Below are positions 11,681 through 22,820 of a stretch of DNA of 64,000 nucleotides, piece by piece. Location of the stretch: contig NW_020312011.1 in assembly GCF_003144115.1 (NCBI RefSeq), forward strand, positions 235,937-299,936, given 5' to 3'. The notes under the pieces were generated by a model. That model was not told the DNA's origin, made no database searches, and saw nothing but the letters and a program-made list of their open reading frames with translations. This DNA comes from Tilletiopsis washingtonensis. Lineage: Eukaryota; Basidiomycota; Exobasidiomycetes; Entylomatales. A program made the translations under genes and the position numbers. Each line of letters opens with the position of its first letter. Position 1 is the stretch's first letter.

Positions 11681-13408
11681 GCAAGAACAACAGCAGCGGC
11701 AGCAGGAGCACGAGCGCATGCAGCGCGACGAGCACCACGCCCGGCGCTACGAGCACGAGCTGCGGCAGCGCGACGAGGACCACCACGCCCGCCAGGCGTA
11801 CGAGCACCAGCGCCGGCAGCACGAGGCGCCGCAGCATGCGCCGCCGCGTCCGTACGGCATGGTCGGCGCCGGCTCGCCCGAGGAGGCCTTTGGCGCATCA
11901 GCTCCGCTCTTCCCCGTGCGCCGCGACATGCACAGCAAGGCCGACACTCAGCACGGCGCTCCGCTGCATGCCAGCTCGTCGCTGCCGCAGATGCACCCTT
12001 CGCAGCATGCGCAGGCCATGCTCTCGCCCGCCGACGAGCGCCGCCTGCCGTCGCAGTTCGGACCGGCGGCGCGCGAGCGGCGCGTCCGCACGCTCAGCGG
12101 CGCAACGTCGAGCCGCCTGCCGGCCTCGCTCGACGACCCTCGCGGCGTCGTGCACGAGCGCCTGCGCAGTGCCGTCAGCGACGAGGCGCGCGAGGCGTCG
12201 TCTTCGCTCCACCACCACGCCGAACGCCCGCTTTCGCGTAGCGCCGACTCCGACTGGGAGCGGCGGTACGTGCCAGCAGGCGCAGGCGCAGAGGCCGTGC
12301 ATTCGCCCGCCGAGCACCACCCGAGCCGCCCGGCCATGCCAAGCATGCTGCGCGACGTGCGCCTCCTCGACGAGCGCCGCGAGCCGATGCAGGGTCATGC
12401 CGGCGAGCGCAGCGCGGCAATGCACACCAGCAGCCCCGGCCGCAACGCCGGCGGCGGAGCACCATACCCCGGGCCGCCGCCCGGCGGCTCTGCGCCCATG
12501 TCCGCGCGGAGCATCTCCAGCTCGTCGATGGACCACACGTCGGCCGGCACGCCGCTCCACGGCTACGCTGACGAGTATGGCACGTCATCGGCACCCTTCA
12601 CGCGCCCGCGTGCCCTCACGGCCGCCGAGAAGCGGCGCGGCAACAGCGCCGCCAGCCAGAGCCGCCGCATGGCACACCTCATGAGCGAGCAGCGCCGCCG
12701 CGAGCACATCAACCAGGGCTTCGAGGAGCTGCGCAGCTGCGTGCCGACGTGCGGCGACGGCGTCGAGAGCAAGGCAACGATCCTGCGCCGTGCCATCGAG
12801 GTGAGCGTTGTGAAGGTCACTGCATCTACCGTCGGCTCACACCTTGACAGTACATTGGCAATCTCGAGGAGCTCGTGCGCCGCCAGGGTGGCAACCCAAG
12901 CAGCGTGCCGATGGTCAAGCGCGAGGCACACTCCGTGTCGCCACCCGTGCAGTCGCCGTCTCTGGCCGCCGCCCGCTCGGCTCCGCCGGCGCCGTACATG
13001 AGCATGGCGGGCGACGCCGAGATGAGCGGCCCGTCGAGCATGCACGACCATTCGCCGGCCTCGCGCCATTTGGCCTGGTCGCCCGAGTACGGCAGTGTCC
13101 GCGAGATGCCGCGCATGAGCGCCCAACACCGGCCCGCCGAGCACGGCGAGCGCCTCGAGCGTGGCGGCAGCGCACTGGGCCTCAGCCTGGCGCCGCAGCA
13201 CTTCGCACGCAGCGGCGGCGCGGCGGCATACCAGCCTCGCAAGCTCGACGAGAGCGCGTCCGACTCGGGCGACGAGACGGAGCGCCGCAGCAACGCCAAG
13301 CAAGACGCCTCGCCCACCTCGCCGTCGCACCGCTTCACGCACGGCGGCGCCCGCGACATCAGCGTGCAGTCTCTCCTCGCCCAGCCGTCGCGCCAGGCGA
13401 GCCACTGA
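11394..13408 (+). CDS. bHLH transcription factor (E-box class)
   Basis: Exons 11394-12800 and 12851-13408; 654 aa. The bHLH spans residues ~420-485, split by the single intron inside helix 2: basic region RRMAHLMSEQRRREH, helix 1 INQGFEELR, then a loop and helix 2 ESKATILRRAIEYIGNLEEL. The His-Glu-Arg triad spaced as H5/E9/R13 predicts binding to CACGTG-type E-boxes. The rest is disordered: a Gln tract near residue 85, a His/Arg/Glu-rich charged region, and Ser/Pro-rich flanks. The open frame extends far upstream (to 10599), but this ATG is taken as start because the upstream translation is Arg/Pro/Cys-rich noise in the long leader region. The exact orthologue is not clear. The downstream neighbour is convergent. 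Confidence 0.85.
11648..11710 (+). repeat. CAG-rich poly-glutamine tract
   Basis: A run of CAG/CAA triplets encodes about 11 Gln, then more Gln broken by Glu and Arg, inside the bHLH gene. It is mostly CAG with a few CAA interruptions, so length polymorphism between strains is likely. Confidence 0.85.
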
Positions 13409-13776
13409 GTCCCTTCTGCATCACCCTCACGACCCCTGCGTCGGGCGTCGCCAAGCCCGAGCGCCACGCCACCCGCCCATCACCTTTCCGTCCGCTCCAC
13501 TGCCTCTCGCAACCGCATCCCACTGCATTCCACGATGCCGCCACCGGACTGCACCTTCACTCGCACGCGTCTCTTTCACGCTGACCCCGGACATACGGCA
13601 AACAAGGTCACGGCGCTCCCGCCTCCTCTCCTCCATCATACCCTCTCTCGTCTCGCTGCCCGTGAACGGACGCACCCTCCCAGTTTACCCGCCGCGTCGG
13701 ACACACCCCGCTTACCCAGGCTGCAAATGGCACGTGGTTCTCGTCTCGCGACTTGTGTGGTGTCAAGTGGCTGCGA
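13409..13776. other. Convergent 3' intergenic region
   Basis: Lies between the stop codons of the bHLH gene (+) and the NTF2-like gene (-). It is pyrimidine-rich on the + strand and holds presumably overlapping 3' UTRs. No open frame or structured element stands out. Confidence 0.5.
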
Positions 13777-14574
13777 TTAAAGGTCCTTGTGCTTCTGCTG
13801 CTCGGCCTTGGGCACGCCGACGAACAGCGGCATGATCATGCCGTTGAGCCGGCGCAGTGCCTGTGGGCTGGTCAGCGGTGAGATGGCAGACTGTGGCAGC
13901 AGCGGCGACGCACGTAGATGACCGGGTTCGTGCTGGGCGCCTTGTGGTTCCACATGTCGATGAAGTGCGTGACCTTGCCCTCCTTGTTGAGCTTCATCAC
14001 GACGGTGCTCTGCAGCGCGCGTCAGCACATCCGCGTGCCACACACCTCCACATTGCCACTCACGATCATCTCCTTCTCAAAGCCGGCGACCTTGTACCAC
14101 TGCTTCTGCACGTACTTGATCTGCTCCTTGGACACGCTCTCGACGCGCCAGGCGCGCGTCATGCTGCCGCTGAAGGCCTTGGCCAGGCCGTACCACTGCG
14201 CCTTGTACTGGCGCGCGCCGACGGCGAGGCAGATGGGGTCCTCGAAGAGCGCGTCGGGGCTCCAGCGCGTGAAGATCTCCTCGGACGGCTTGGCGCTGAA
14301 GAGCTGCGCGTGAGGCGTGTCAGTGGAGGTGCGGCGGCGTGGCGTGCACGGCAAGACTGACTGCCTGGGCATCGGCGATGAGCTGCTCCGACTTGGCGTC
14401 GAGCTCGCCGTTGTTGCTGTCGGACATGCCGTACGAGGCGGCAGCGGTGGTGCTGGACGAGGAGAAGAAGAGGGCGCGCGGCGCCTGCGGAGCGAGCGAG
14501 ACGGCGGGGCGCGCGGCGCAGCTGAGGAGCGAGGGCAGGAGGGCGAGGGCGAAGAGCGAGGAGCGCGGGCGCAT
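13777..14574 (-). CDS. NTF2/SnoaL-like domain protein, probably mitochondrial
   Basis: Exons 14574-14362, 14303-14046, 14009-13914, 13860-13777; 216 aa. The first ~45 residues (MRPRSSLFALALLPSLLS, later RALFFSSSSTTAAA) are hydrophobic and Arg/Ser-rich without acids, like a mitochondrial leader or signal sequence. The remainder has the alpha+beta layout of NTF2-like proteins: FTRWSPDALFEDPICLAVG, YKAQWYGLAKAF, then strands around EKEMIVSGNVEVSTVVMKLN and GKVTHFIDMWNHKAP. Small proteins of this type in fungi are mostly uncharacterised, so no activity is proposed. All four splice junctions keep the frame. It is divergent from the acyltransferase gene, about 710 nt away. Confidence 0.75.
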
Positions 14575-15284
14575 ATGAGAGAGCGGGGGTGTGGTGGTGC
14601 AGAGGCAGGCGTCGGCGGCGGTGCTGACCCGAAGACGAGGTGCCGCTGCGCGTGCCGGCGGTTGCGCACCTCATGGACCCTCGCAGCGAAGCCAGCTCGC
14701 CGCTGACGTCGCAGCCCGGCAAGTGGAGCCCGCACTGCTGGTCCGCGTGGGAACAGCCTCAAGCGGGCGCACGTGATCGCCCCGGCGCTGCCCCATCCGT
14801 GCGCGATTGCGAGCGAGGCGCTAAGAGCCTGCGCAGAGGCGCGCCCTGTGTGCGCAGCAAAGGCAGACTGCATGCCAGCCACCGTCTGGCAGCAGAGAGC
14901 TGAGAGATGCGGTACCGGCCGGCGGGGCATAGCACTTGACTCTGGGGCTTATGTACGGGCGGGCTCGAGGCTAGACTGCAAACCGTGCCGCAGGTGCAGG
15001 AGGGCTGCCGCGATTGGGTTTCGCACGCTTCGAAGCGCGCTGCCTTGCGCGCCTCTCTCTGCGTGCCTGTGCGCGCCGCCGCCGCGCGCCTCTCTGTCGA
15101 GAGCCGCCGCGTTCTTGGACCCGTGCGCGCGCTCGATCTCCGCACTCGCTGCCGCTGCCGCCCCTTCCTTCCCCGCCTCGTCCTCCTCGCGTCCACCGCC
15201 GGCGCCCTCACGCTTCCATCTCACCACACCGTCTGCCGCCTGCGCCGTCTGGCCCAGCCGCGCCGTGCCTGCCGCTGCCCGCCG
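14575..15284. other. Divergent promoter region
   Basis: Separates the NTF2-like gene (-) from the acyltransferase gene (+). Very GC-rich with dense CGCC/GCCG runs near 15170-15280. Frames open here on both strands continue the downstream gene without a convincing start. Nothing else is seen. Confidence 0.5.
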
Positions 15285-18200
15285 ATGCGCCCCGACGACA
15301 GCCGCTCCACCGACTCCGCCGCCGTCGCCGCCGCCAGCTCCTCGACGCGCCTGCCGCCGGCGCTTGCCTCGCCTGCGCCCGCCGTTGCGCTCGCGCCGCT
15401 CGCCACCGCCGCGGCTCCCGCCGTCCTTGGTGGCCGCACCGGCAGCAGCAGCGCACCCTCGCGCGCCCTGGGCCGTCCGCCGCCGCCTGCGTGGAGCGCG
15501 CGCAACGACTCGCCGCAGCTGCAGCGCACGCTGCGCGACCTGCACTGCTTCCTCGAGGGCCTCCCGCTGCCCATCCACCGCCTCGTGCCGCGCCTCATCG
15601 CACGTGCTATTGCGCGTGCGCTGCGAGCTCAGGGCCTCATGGCGACCAACATTGTGCGTGCGGGCGAGAGCGGGCCGCTCGCATAGCCGCCTGCCACTCG
15701 AAGCCTGACTGACGCCCTCTCGCAGGCCTTCGATCTGGCGCTGCTCTTCTGGCGCCTGATCATCAACATCTTCTTCCGCTCCATCCAGCCACGCGGAGCA
15801 TGGCGCATCCCTCAGCCCCATGAGGGCCCGGTCATCTTCGTGGCCGCGCCGCATCACAACCAGGTGCGTCGTCAGAGCGTGGGCAAGCGGGCGGCGAGCT
15901 GATGCGTTGGCCTGCAGTTCCTCGATCCGCTGCTGCTGGCATCCGAGGTGCGCCGCGGCTCCGGCCGCCGCGTGGCCTTCCTCATCGCCGAGAAGTCGAT
16001 CAAGCGGCGCTTCATCGGCGCGGCTGCTCGTCTGATGCAGAGCAGTGAGTGGTGCGCTGCCGGCGTGTGCATCCGCAGCGCTCTGACCCGTGTTCTCAGT
16101 TCCCGTGGCTCGCGCCGCCGACATGGCCAAGCCAGGCAAGGGCACCATCACAGTGCACCCGTCGGGCGATGCGCTGCTGATCAAGGGCGTCGGCACCAAC
16201 TTCACCAAGGAGCTCAAGCCCAAGTGGCAGCTGCAGCTACCCAAGAGCACCGGCTTTGCTATTGCCGAGGTCGTCGAGGTACTCGGCGACGACGAGGTGC
16301 GCATCAAGAAGGAGTTCAAGGACGCCAAGGCCATCGAGGCGCTCAAGTCGCGCACCAAGGTCAACGCCAAGGGGCGCGTTGATGCCGAGAAGGGCAAGGA
16401 GCAGAACGGCTGCGCATACAAGTGCCTGCCGTTCGTCGACCAGACGCACATGTATGCCTCGGTGTACGAGCGCCTCGCCGAGGGCGGCTCGCTCGGCATC
16501 TTCCCGGAAGGTGTGTAGTGCGCTGTTCTGCGTGCACGCGCGTGCTGACGATTTTCCTGCCAGGCGGCTCGCACGACCGCACTGATCTGCTGCCGCTCAA
16601 GGCGGGCGTCGTCATTATGGCGCTCGGCGCCATGTCGGCTAACCCAGGCCTGCGCGTGCGCATCGTGCCTGTCGGTCTCTCCTACTTCCACCCGCACAAG
16701 TTCCGCTCGCGTGCCGTCGTCGAGTTTGGCGCGCCGATGGACGTGCCGCGCGAGCTCGTCGGCCTCTTTGAGAAGGGCGGCGACGGCAAGCGCAAGGCCG
16801 TCGGCGACATGATGGACCTGGTCTACGATGGCCTGAAGAGTGTCACTGTGCGCGCGCCCGACTATGAGACGCTCATGGTACGTAGTGACGAGCCGCTGGT
16901 GCAACAAGCGTGACTGACGCTCGTGCTGCCACAGTTCATCCAGGCCGGACGCCGCCTCTACACGCCGCCAGGCCACCATCCGAGTCTGAGCCAGGTGGTC
17001 GAGCTGAACCGGCGCATGATCGTGGGCTACCTGAAGTTCAAGGACGACCCGCGCATCGTCAAGCTCAAGACTGATGTGCTGAAGTACAACAAGCGCCTCA
17101 CGTACGCCGGCCTGAAGGACCACCAAGTCGAGCGCGCCACACGCGCCGGCTGGCGCTCGCTGAGCCTGCTGTTCTACCGCATCGGGCTGCTCGGCATCTG
17201 GGGCGGCCTGGCGCTGCCCGGTGTCGTGCTGAACGCGCCGATCATCATCCTCGCCAAGATTATCTCGGCGCGCAAGGCCAAGGAGGCGCTTGCGGCATCG
17301 CAGGTGAAGCTGATGGGCCGCGACGTGCTGGCGACGTGGAAGGTGCTCGTCAGTCTCGGCCTCACGCCCGTGCTGTACTGCTTCTACGCCGGCGTGGCGA
17401 CGTACCTGGCACGCCGCGCCAACCTGGCCACGCGACACCAGCTCTTCATGCCGCTCTACGTGCTCTCCATCCTGCCGGGCATGAGCTACTCGACGCTCAA
17501 GTTCTCAGAGGTCGGCATCGACATCTACAAGAGCCTGCCGCCGCTCTTCGTCAGCCTCATGCCGGGCAACCACAAGGTCATTGCCGAGCTGCAGCAGACG
17601 CGCGCCCGCATCTCGTCGGAGCTGCACGCTCTCATCGACGAGGTACGCAGCTCTGACTTTACATGCCTCTCTGCCATGCTGACCTCGCGCCTCCCAGCTC
17701 GCTCCGCAGGTGTGGTCCGACTTCGAGTCGCGGCGTACGATTCAGTCGCCTATGGCTAGCGCACCGCCGGGTCAGAGCCCCGGCCGCGAGGGCGCTACGA
17801 TCTGGAAGGAGAAGCGCAACAAGGCCCTCGACGGACAGAGCCCGCTGGCACACCCGCTCGGCTGGATCGACGAGCGCATCTTCGGCTGGTCGGCCAAGCC
17901 GACGCGCCGCGGCTCGACGACCACGCGCGCCCTCACCGCTGCCGAGTTCAGTGGCGAGAAGCCTGCGGGCCGCAAGCGCGTGGCAGGCGAGGCAGGCAGC
18001 TCTGTCGAGTCTCCCGAAGGCGAGATCGAGGAGGACGACGAGTCGGAGTACAGCAGCGCGGCTGAGGAGGAAGAAGAGGGCGACTACGAGGCCATCTTCC
18101 GCATGCTCAACCCCGCACGTCTCTTCTCGGGCGACGACCCGAAGAGCCCTGGCAGCCCCGGCGCCGGACGGCACAGCCGCAACCGTAGCGGCAGCGAGAC

Positions 18201-18567
18201 GTTCGAGGCGAAGCGCAACCGCTCGTTCACCGACCTCAAGGCCATGGCGCCGATGATGACGCCGGCCGTGTCGACGTCGCCGCGCGTCCGCACCTCTGCG
18301 CTGCCAGACGCGAACAGCGCCTCGACGCAGCAGCGCCGCGCGCGCACGCACAGCCTCAGCGAGGAGGTGAGCGCCAACGAGATGCGCGATGCCGAGGTGG
18401 TGCGCACGCAGGCGCCCTTCGCGGCCGTCGCGCACGCCCTCGAGACGCAGGCCGCCGGCGCCAACGAGCCGAAGCGTCCTGCCGTCGCCGACATGCAGGC
18501 CGCCGCGCCGACGCCCCCCAAGGCCAACAGCGCCGACCACAGCTCGGGCGCCGCCTCGCCGCAATAG
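15285..18567 (+). CDS. Glycerol-3-phosphate/DHAP acyltransferase, GPT2/SCT1 type
   Basis: Exons 15285-15653, 15726-15863, 15918-16044, 16100-16510, 16564-16877, 16935-17642, 17698-18567; 978 aa. The PlsC acyltransferase motifs are present in order: HHNQFLD (HX4D catalytic motif, split across exons 2 and 3), IPVARAADMAKPGKG, FPEGGSHDRTDLLPLKAG and VRIVPVGLSYF. Hydrophobic segments follow (GLLGIWGGLALPGVVLNAPI, VLVSLGLTPVLYCFYAGV, LFMPLYVLSILPGMSY), matching ER-membrane enzymes that acylate glycerol-3-phosphate or dihydroxyacetone phosphate, the first step of glycerolipid synthesis. The last ~280 residues form a Ser/Glu-rich disordered tail with EEDDESEYSSAAEEEEE, likely regulatory. The enzyme is longer than the yeast homologues because of both ends. 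The start is the ATG nearest the conserved region; an upstream in-frame GTG lies at 14985. Confidence 0.92.
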
Positions 18568-18881
18568 CGGTCGAATGCGCCTCGTACCATCCGCTCCCGC
18601 TTCATCCCCGCGCGCGTCTCTTGCGCTCTGTCTCGCAGGGAAGCCGTCCTGGGCACCGCCGCGCACTCCACGCGCTCAGTGCCATCGCACGCCCCGTCAC
18701 CGTTTGTGATCCGGAAATTTGATGACCTTGGAGACGAGCGAGCACAGTGAAGTAGCGGAATCGATTGGGGCGGAGCACGGAACAGGGGCTAGTGTACAGG
18801 ATCGGGGGAACATGCTGAGGCGCGCTGCGGGACGCCGGCCAGCGAGGCGGCCGGCGTCGTGCGTGGCAGAGCCGGAATGCG
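18568..18881. other. Convergent 3' intergenic region
   Basis: Between the stops of the acyltransferase (+) and RPA1 (-). No open frame of note; it presumably holds both 3' UTRs. Confidence 0.5.
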
Positions 18882-21084
18882 TTACATGAGGCTCTTGATC
18901 GAGGCAATGAGCTCTTGGCCAAACTTGGAGTAGTCGACGCCGCCGGCCTTGGTGATGGTGTAGCGGATGCGCGTCGTGTCCTGTGATGCGCAAGCGGTGG
19001 GCATGCGCGGCGCCTCTGGCACGACGACCTCGGGCAGCACTCACGTTGAAGGTGTCCTGCTTGGCACGGCAGTTGAAGACGTACATCTTGTTGGCGGCCT
19101 TGTGCAGGATCGAGTGGAACTCGCTCTCGTTCTCGTCCTGCGCGCGCAAGAGGCGTCAGTGCTGCGTGGCGTGGCCCGTGTGTCACCCAGACACACCTTG
19201 ATCGCGTTGAGCTCGTCGGCGGTGTGGCCGATGAGCTGCTCGCCGATGTCGTTGAAGCCCGAGAGCCACATCTGGCCCGAGAAGTCCTGCACGTTGGCAG
19301 CGAGGATGTAGCTGCGCGCACGTGTCAGTGACGGCGTGCCTGCATCTGCAGCTAGGCACTCACCGGCGCTGCGGCTCGGGGTAGGTGCGGTCGCACTTCT
19401 CGCACCGCCACGAGTTGTCGCCCTCGAGCGTCACCTTCTTGTTGCAGTTGTCCGACGGGCACGCCGTGTAGAACAGGTTCTCCTGCTTGATGTACACGAC
19501 GGTGGCGCGGATGTTGAAGTAGTCCTGCTTCTCCGGGTTCGTGCCCAGGCCCTCGTCCTTGACCGCGCCGATGGTGCGGCGCTCGTTGGCATTCGCACCG
19601 GCATCGCCGCCGCCGCCACCGCCGCCGCCGGCGTTGGTGAAGGGCTTGAAGCCGCCCTTCTTGCCGTCCTCGTCGTACCAGCCGCGCATGCCGTGCGCCT
19701 CGGGCAGGTCGGGGTCGATGAGCATCGTCGACGAGCTGAACATGCTCAGGCTGCGCCCGCCAAAGTCGCCCACCTTGACGCCCTTGCAGACCACGACCGG
19801 GTTCTGGCCGTCGCCGACACCCACACCGCCATTGAGGCCCGCCGGCGTGCCCCACGTCTCGGCCGTCTTGCCCCAGAGCGTCATGCGCACCGAGCGGCCG
19901 CTCTGGTCGACGAGCGTGAGCTCGCGCTTCGCCACGGGCTTCTGGCTCGCCTTGGAGATGATCTCGCCGAGGTCGCCGACGCTCTCAACGACGGCCACGA
20001 CGTCGCACACCTGGTTCGCCTCGACGCTCTCGAGCTGGTCGAGCGGCACAAACTCGTACTTGACCTCGGGCACGTCGCTGGCATCGGTGCACTGCGCAGC
20101 GGCAGTCAGCGTCGTGCTCTGCCGCAGCTCACGCCCCCTCGCCCGCGCCACTCACCTCCTCGATCTCCGTGTCGCGCTCAAACGTAATCTCGTACTCGTT
20201 CTTCAGCGACGAGAACTGCTTCTTGGCAATGTTGACCTTGGCCTTGGAAATGTAGAACACCTTGTTCTCCTGCAGCACGTTGTAGTACTTGTCGACGGCG
20301 TCCTGGAAGCCTGTCGCCTTGATCTCGCCGCTCTCGTCGAGCAGGTTGACGGAGAAGAGCTTGCCCTCGCCGCGCTGGTTCGACCAGTGCTTGATCTCGG
20401 AGCGCGACGTGACGCGCGCCTTGATCGTCCACTTGTTCTGGTACGGCGAGAGGCCCTCGATGGGGTAGATGGGCATGCCGCCGGCGCCGCGCGGGCCCGC
20501 CTTGCTGGTGCCACCGGCAGCCGGGCGCGCCGCAGCAGGTGCGTTGGGGCGGTGCGTGCCGTTCGCCGGCGCTGCGCCGCCCTCGCGCTTCACCTGCGCC
20601 GAGCCGCCAGCCGCCGCCGCAGCGGGCGCAGGAGCGCTGCCATTGGCGCCGCGCTGGTCCCAGCTCGACGGGTCACCGAGGCGGCCGGCCGTCGGCGGCG
20701 ACACGACGTCGAGCGCGAGCAGGATGAGGATGCGGCGCGTCTGCACGTTGTTGGCGGCGTACTGCGTGACGCGCACGAGGCAGTTGCGGTCGAGCTCGTT
20801 GTTCTCGACGAGGTGCTTGAGCTGCGTGGCCAGCATGGCTGCGTGGCAGAGTGAGTACGGGCGCGCGTCGGTGCATGCCGCACGCCGCGCTGCGGCCACT
20901 CACCCTGCGCAAAGTACTTGCCGTCGCTGAGGATGATGCGCCAGCGGTCGGGTGCGGTGGCGTTGGTGGCGGCGATCTTCTTGACGCTCAGCACCTGGCA
21001 CACGGGATCCTGGATGGCCTGTGCCGGGTCCTGCGTCTCGAGCATCGCCGAGATGGCGCCGGGCGTGAGGTCGGAGAGCGACAT
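18882..21084 (-). CDS. RFA1: Replication protein A large subunit
   Basis: Exons 21084-20904, 20838-20156, 20091-19364, 19311-19197, 19137-19045, 18980-18882; 632 aa, the usual RPA70 length. Order: N-terminal OB fold (MSLSDLTPGAISAM onward), a Pro/Ala linker, DNA-binding OB fold A from PIEGLSPYQNKWTIKARV (with GKLFSVNLLDESGEIKATGF), fold B (ELTLVDQSGRSVRMTLWG), and fold C with its zinc ribbon (CPSDNC ... CEKC, residues ~497-521) followed by FSGQMWLSGFNDIGEQL. The protein coats single-stranded DNA in replication, repair and checkpoint signalling. A poly-Gly run sits in the fold B/C linker. Two ACGCGT elements lie 107-137 nt before the start codon, compatible with G1/S control. Convergent with the acyltransferase, divergent from the NPF-motif gene. 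Confidence 0.96.
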
Positions 21085-22820
21085 GCTGGGCAGCGTGTCG
21101 GATAAGGAGGGAGAGGGTGGTGGTGTTGGACGGAGGAGCGCGGCGGGTGCGCAGCAAGCGCACGACAGCCGCAGCCGCGGCAGCGCACGCACGCGTCGCG
21201 CGCGCGCGCCACTTAACGCGTCCGCCGCGCGTCGTGTTGCTCTGCCTCCGCCGCCGATGCCTGTGCCCTCGCTCTACTTCTTCTCTTCTCGCTCACCACT
21301 CCGCACCAGTCAAACCTTGAGTGAGGCACGAGAACGAAGCTTGGCCTTCCTCGGCGTCGAGCTCGGGTTTACGGCAGCCTGCCGAGGACAGGGGGCCGGG
21401 GCACAGGGCAAGGCGCCGCTGCAGAGCGGCTGGCGGCATTGGATCGCTGCCATACGCTGAACCTGTGATGCGTCCAGAGAGGTCGCTCCAGCCCCTTCGC
21501 AAGGTATAGCGCTTCCAGCGAGCTTCGAGTGAGGGGTAGATACGAGCTTGCACGGCGAGCTGGAGGAGCAGGGGGAACGCGAGGAGCATGCACGTGACCT
21601 CGAGGGACTGCATGCACCGAGCGAGCGCCGCGCCGCGCGTGATGCCTGATGACGTCGCGCCGAGCCCACGCAGCGCTCGCTTTGAGCTCGCCCTCGCCCG
21701 CCGTCCGGCGCCGCTGCCGCTGCCGCGTCCGCGTGGGCCAAGGCACGTTTGACGCTGAGCAGCGCAGAAAGCCGAGCCGCATCGGGCCTTGGCTCGGACG
21801 GCCCTGCCCGCATGAGAGGCGCGCGGCGGGCGTGACGTCCGCGGATGGCGCTCGCAAACCGCGCGCTCGTCGATGCGAGGACGGCGGCCCAGCGCCATCG
21901 TCGGCGCTGTCAGACGTGCTTGCGAGCCGAGCATGCCGGCTCGAGGAGGTGTGCCGCAGCAGCATGCAGCGTCACCCCGCAGTTGCTGCGAGCGTGCGAG
22001 GGGGGGCGATGGGCGGATCCGCCTGCAGCGCTGTCTCGCCGCCTGCGTGTGGCGCTCGCAGCGCCCGTCCCCGGATCGCCGTGCTGTCGGGCTCCGAATG
22101 GCGACGGCGCTGCGGCCTGTGCCGCCGTTGCCGCTCCGTGCTTGTGCTCATGCTCACATGCGCGAAGCGCGATGCGTGCTCTGCGGCTCGACGACGTGCG
22201 CACATCTTCCCGGCCGCCGCTCGGTGCGGCGCCAGGGGTGACGTCTGGGCGCGCCGCGTCGCCTCCTCCGGGCCGCGATGCTCGGCTCAGGGTCACTTCA
22301 TCAGCCTCCTGTGCGCCCCCAGATCTGTCTAGGCTCGCGGCTGCGGCGCGCTGCCTCCTCGCGCGGAAGTGACAGAACACAAGGCGATCGCGGATGAAGA
22401 GGCGAATAGGCTCATGCTGCGGAAGGTGTATCTGGGCGGCGCTGAGTGCTGAGCGGCGGGCGGTGCAGCCAAGCTTGCGGCGCCGGGTGCGGCCTCTGCG
22501 TGCGTGCGTGCCGGCTCGCGGCGTCCGGCGCCGCGCCGCGCGCCTCGAGCTCAGCAGCAGCTCGCGCTCATCATCAACGCGCCGCGCACTCCGCTCGGCC
22601 CTGCCCTCTCCACCACCACGCCCAGCAGCGCGATCCTGCGCTCCACGCCCACCGCCTCGCCCCATCGCTATCCGCCACCCGCACACAGCTGCCTCGGCTT
22701 TCGCGCGCGCAGCACCGTCTCTGCGTGCTCGAGCCTGCGCCATCCGCGCCGCCGCCGCCGCTGCCGGCGTCTTTACTCGTCGCCGCTGCCACGCCTGCGC
22801 GCGCGCATCCTTATCCATCC
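21085..22820. other. Divergent promoter region (1.7 kb)
   Basis: Between RPA1 (-) and the NPF-motif gene (+). It contains the ACGCGT pair near RPA1 and a CGCGCG-rich patch at 21196-21209. The rest shows only low-complexity Arg/Ala-coding frames on both strands. No RNA gene recognised. Confidence 0.5.
21191..21221. promoter_or_regulatory. Two ACGCGT (MCB-like) elements upstream of RPA1
   Basis: ACGCGT occurs at 21191-21196 and again at 21216-21221, 107 to 137 nt upstream of the RPA1 ATG at 21084. In yeasts this hexamer is the MBF site that drives G1/S genes, RPA among them. In DNA this GC-rich the hexamer is expected about once every 3 kb, so only the close pairing near a replication gene makes it notable. 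Confidence 0.5.

Noticed and set aside
14949-17438. 829-codon open frame on the minus strand
   Set aside because: It lies antisense to the acyltransferase exons and its introns. The translation is Arg/Ala/Gln-rich without domains, as expected opposite GC-rich coding DNA.
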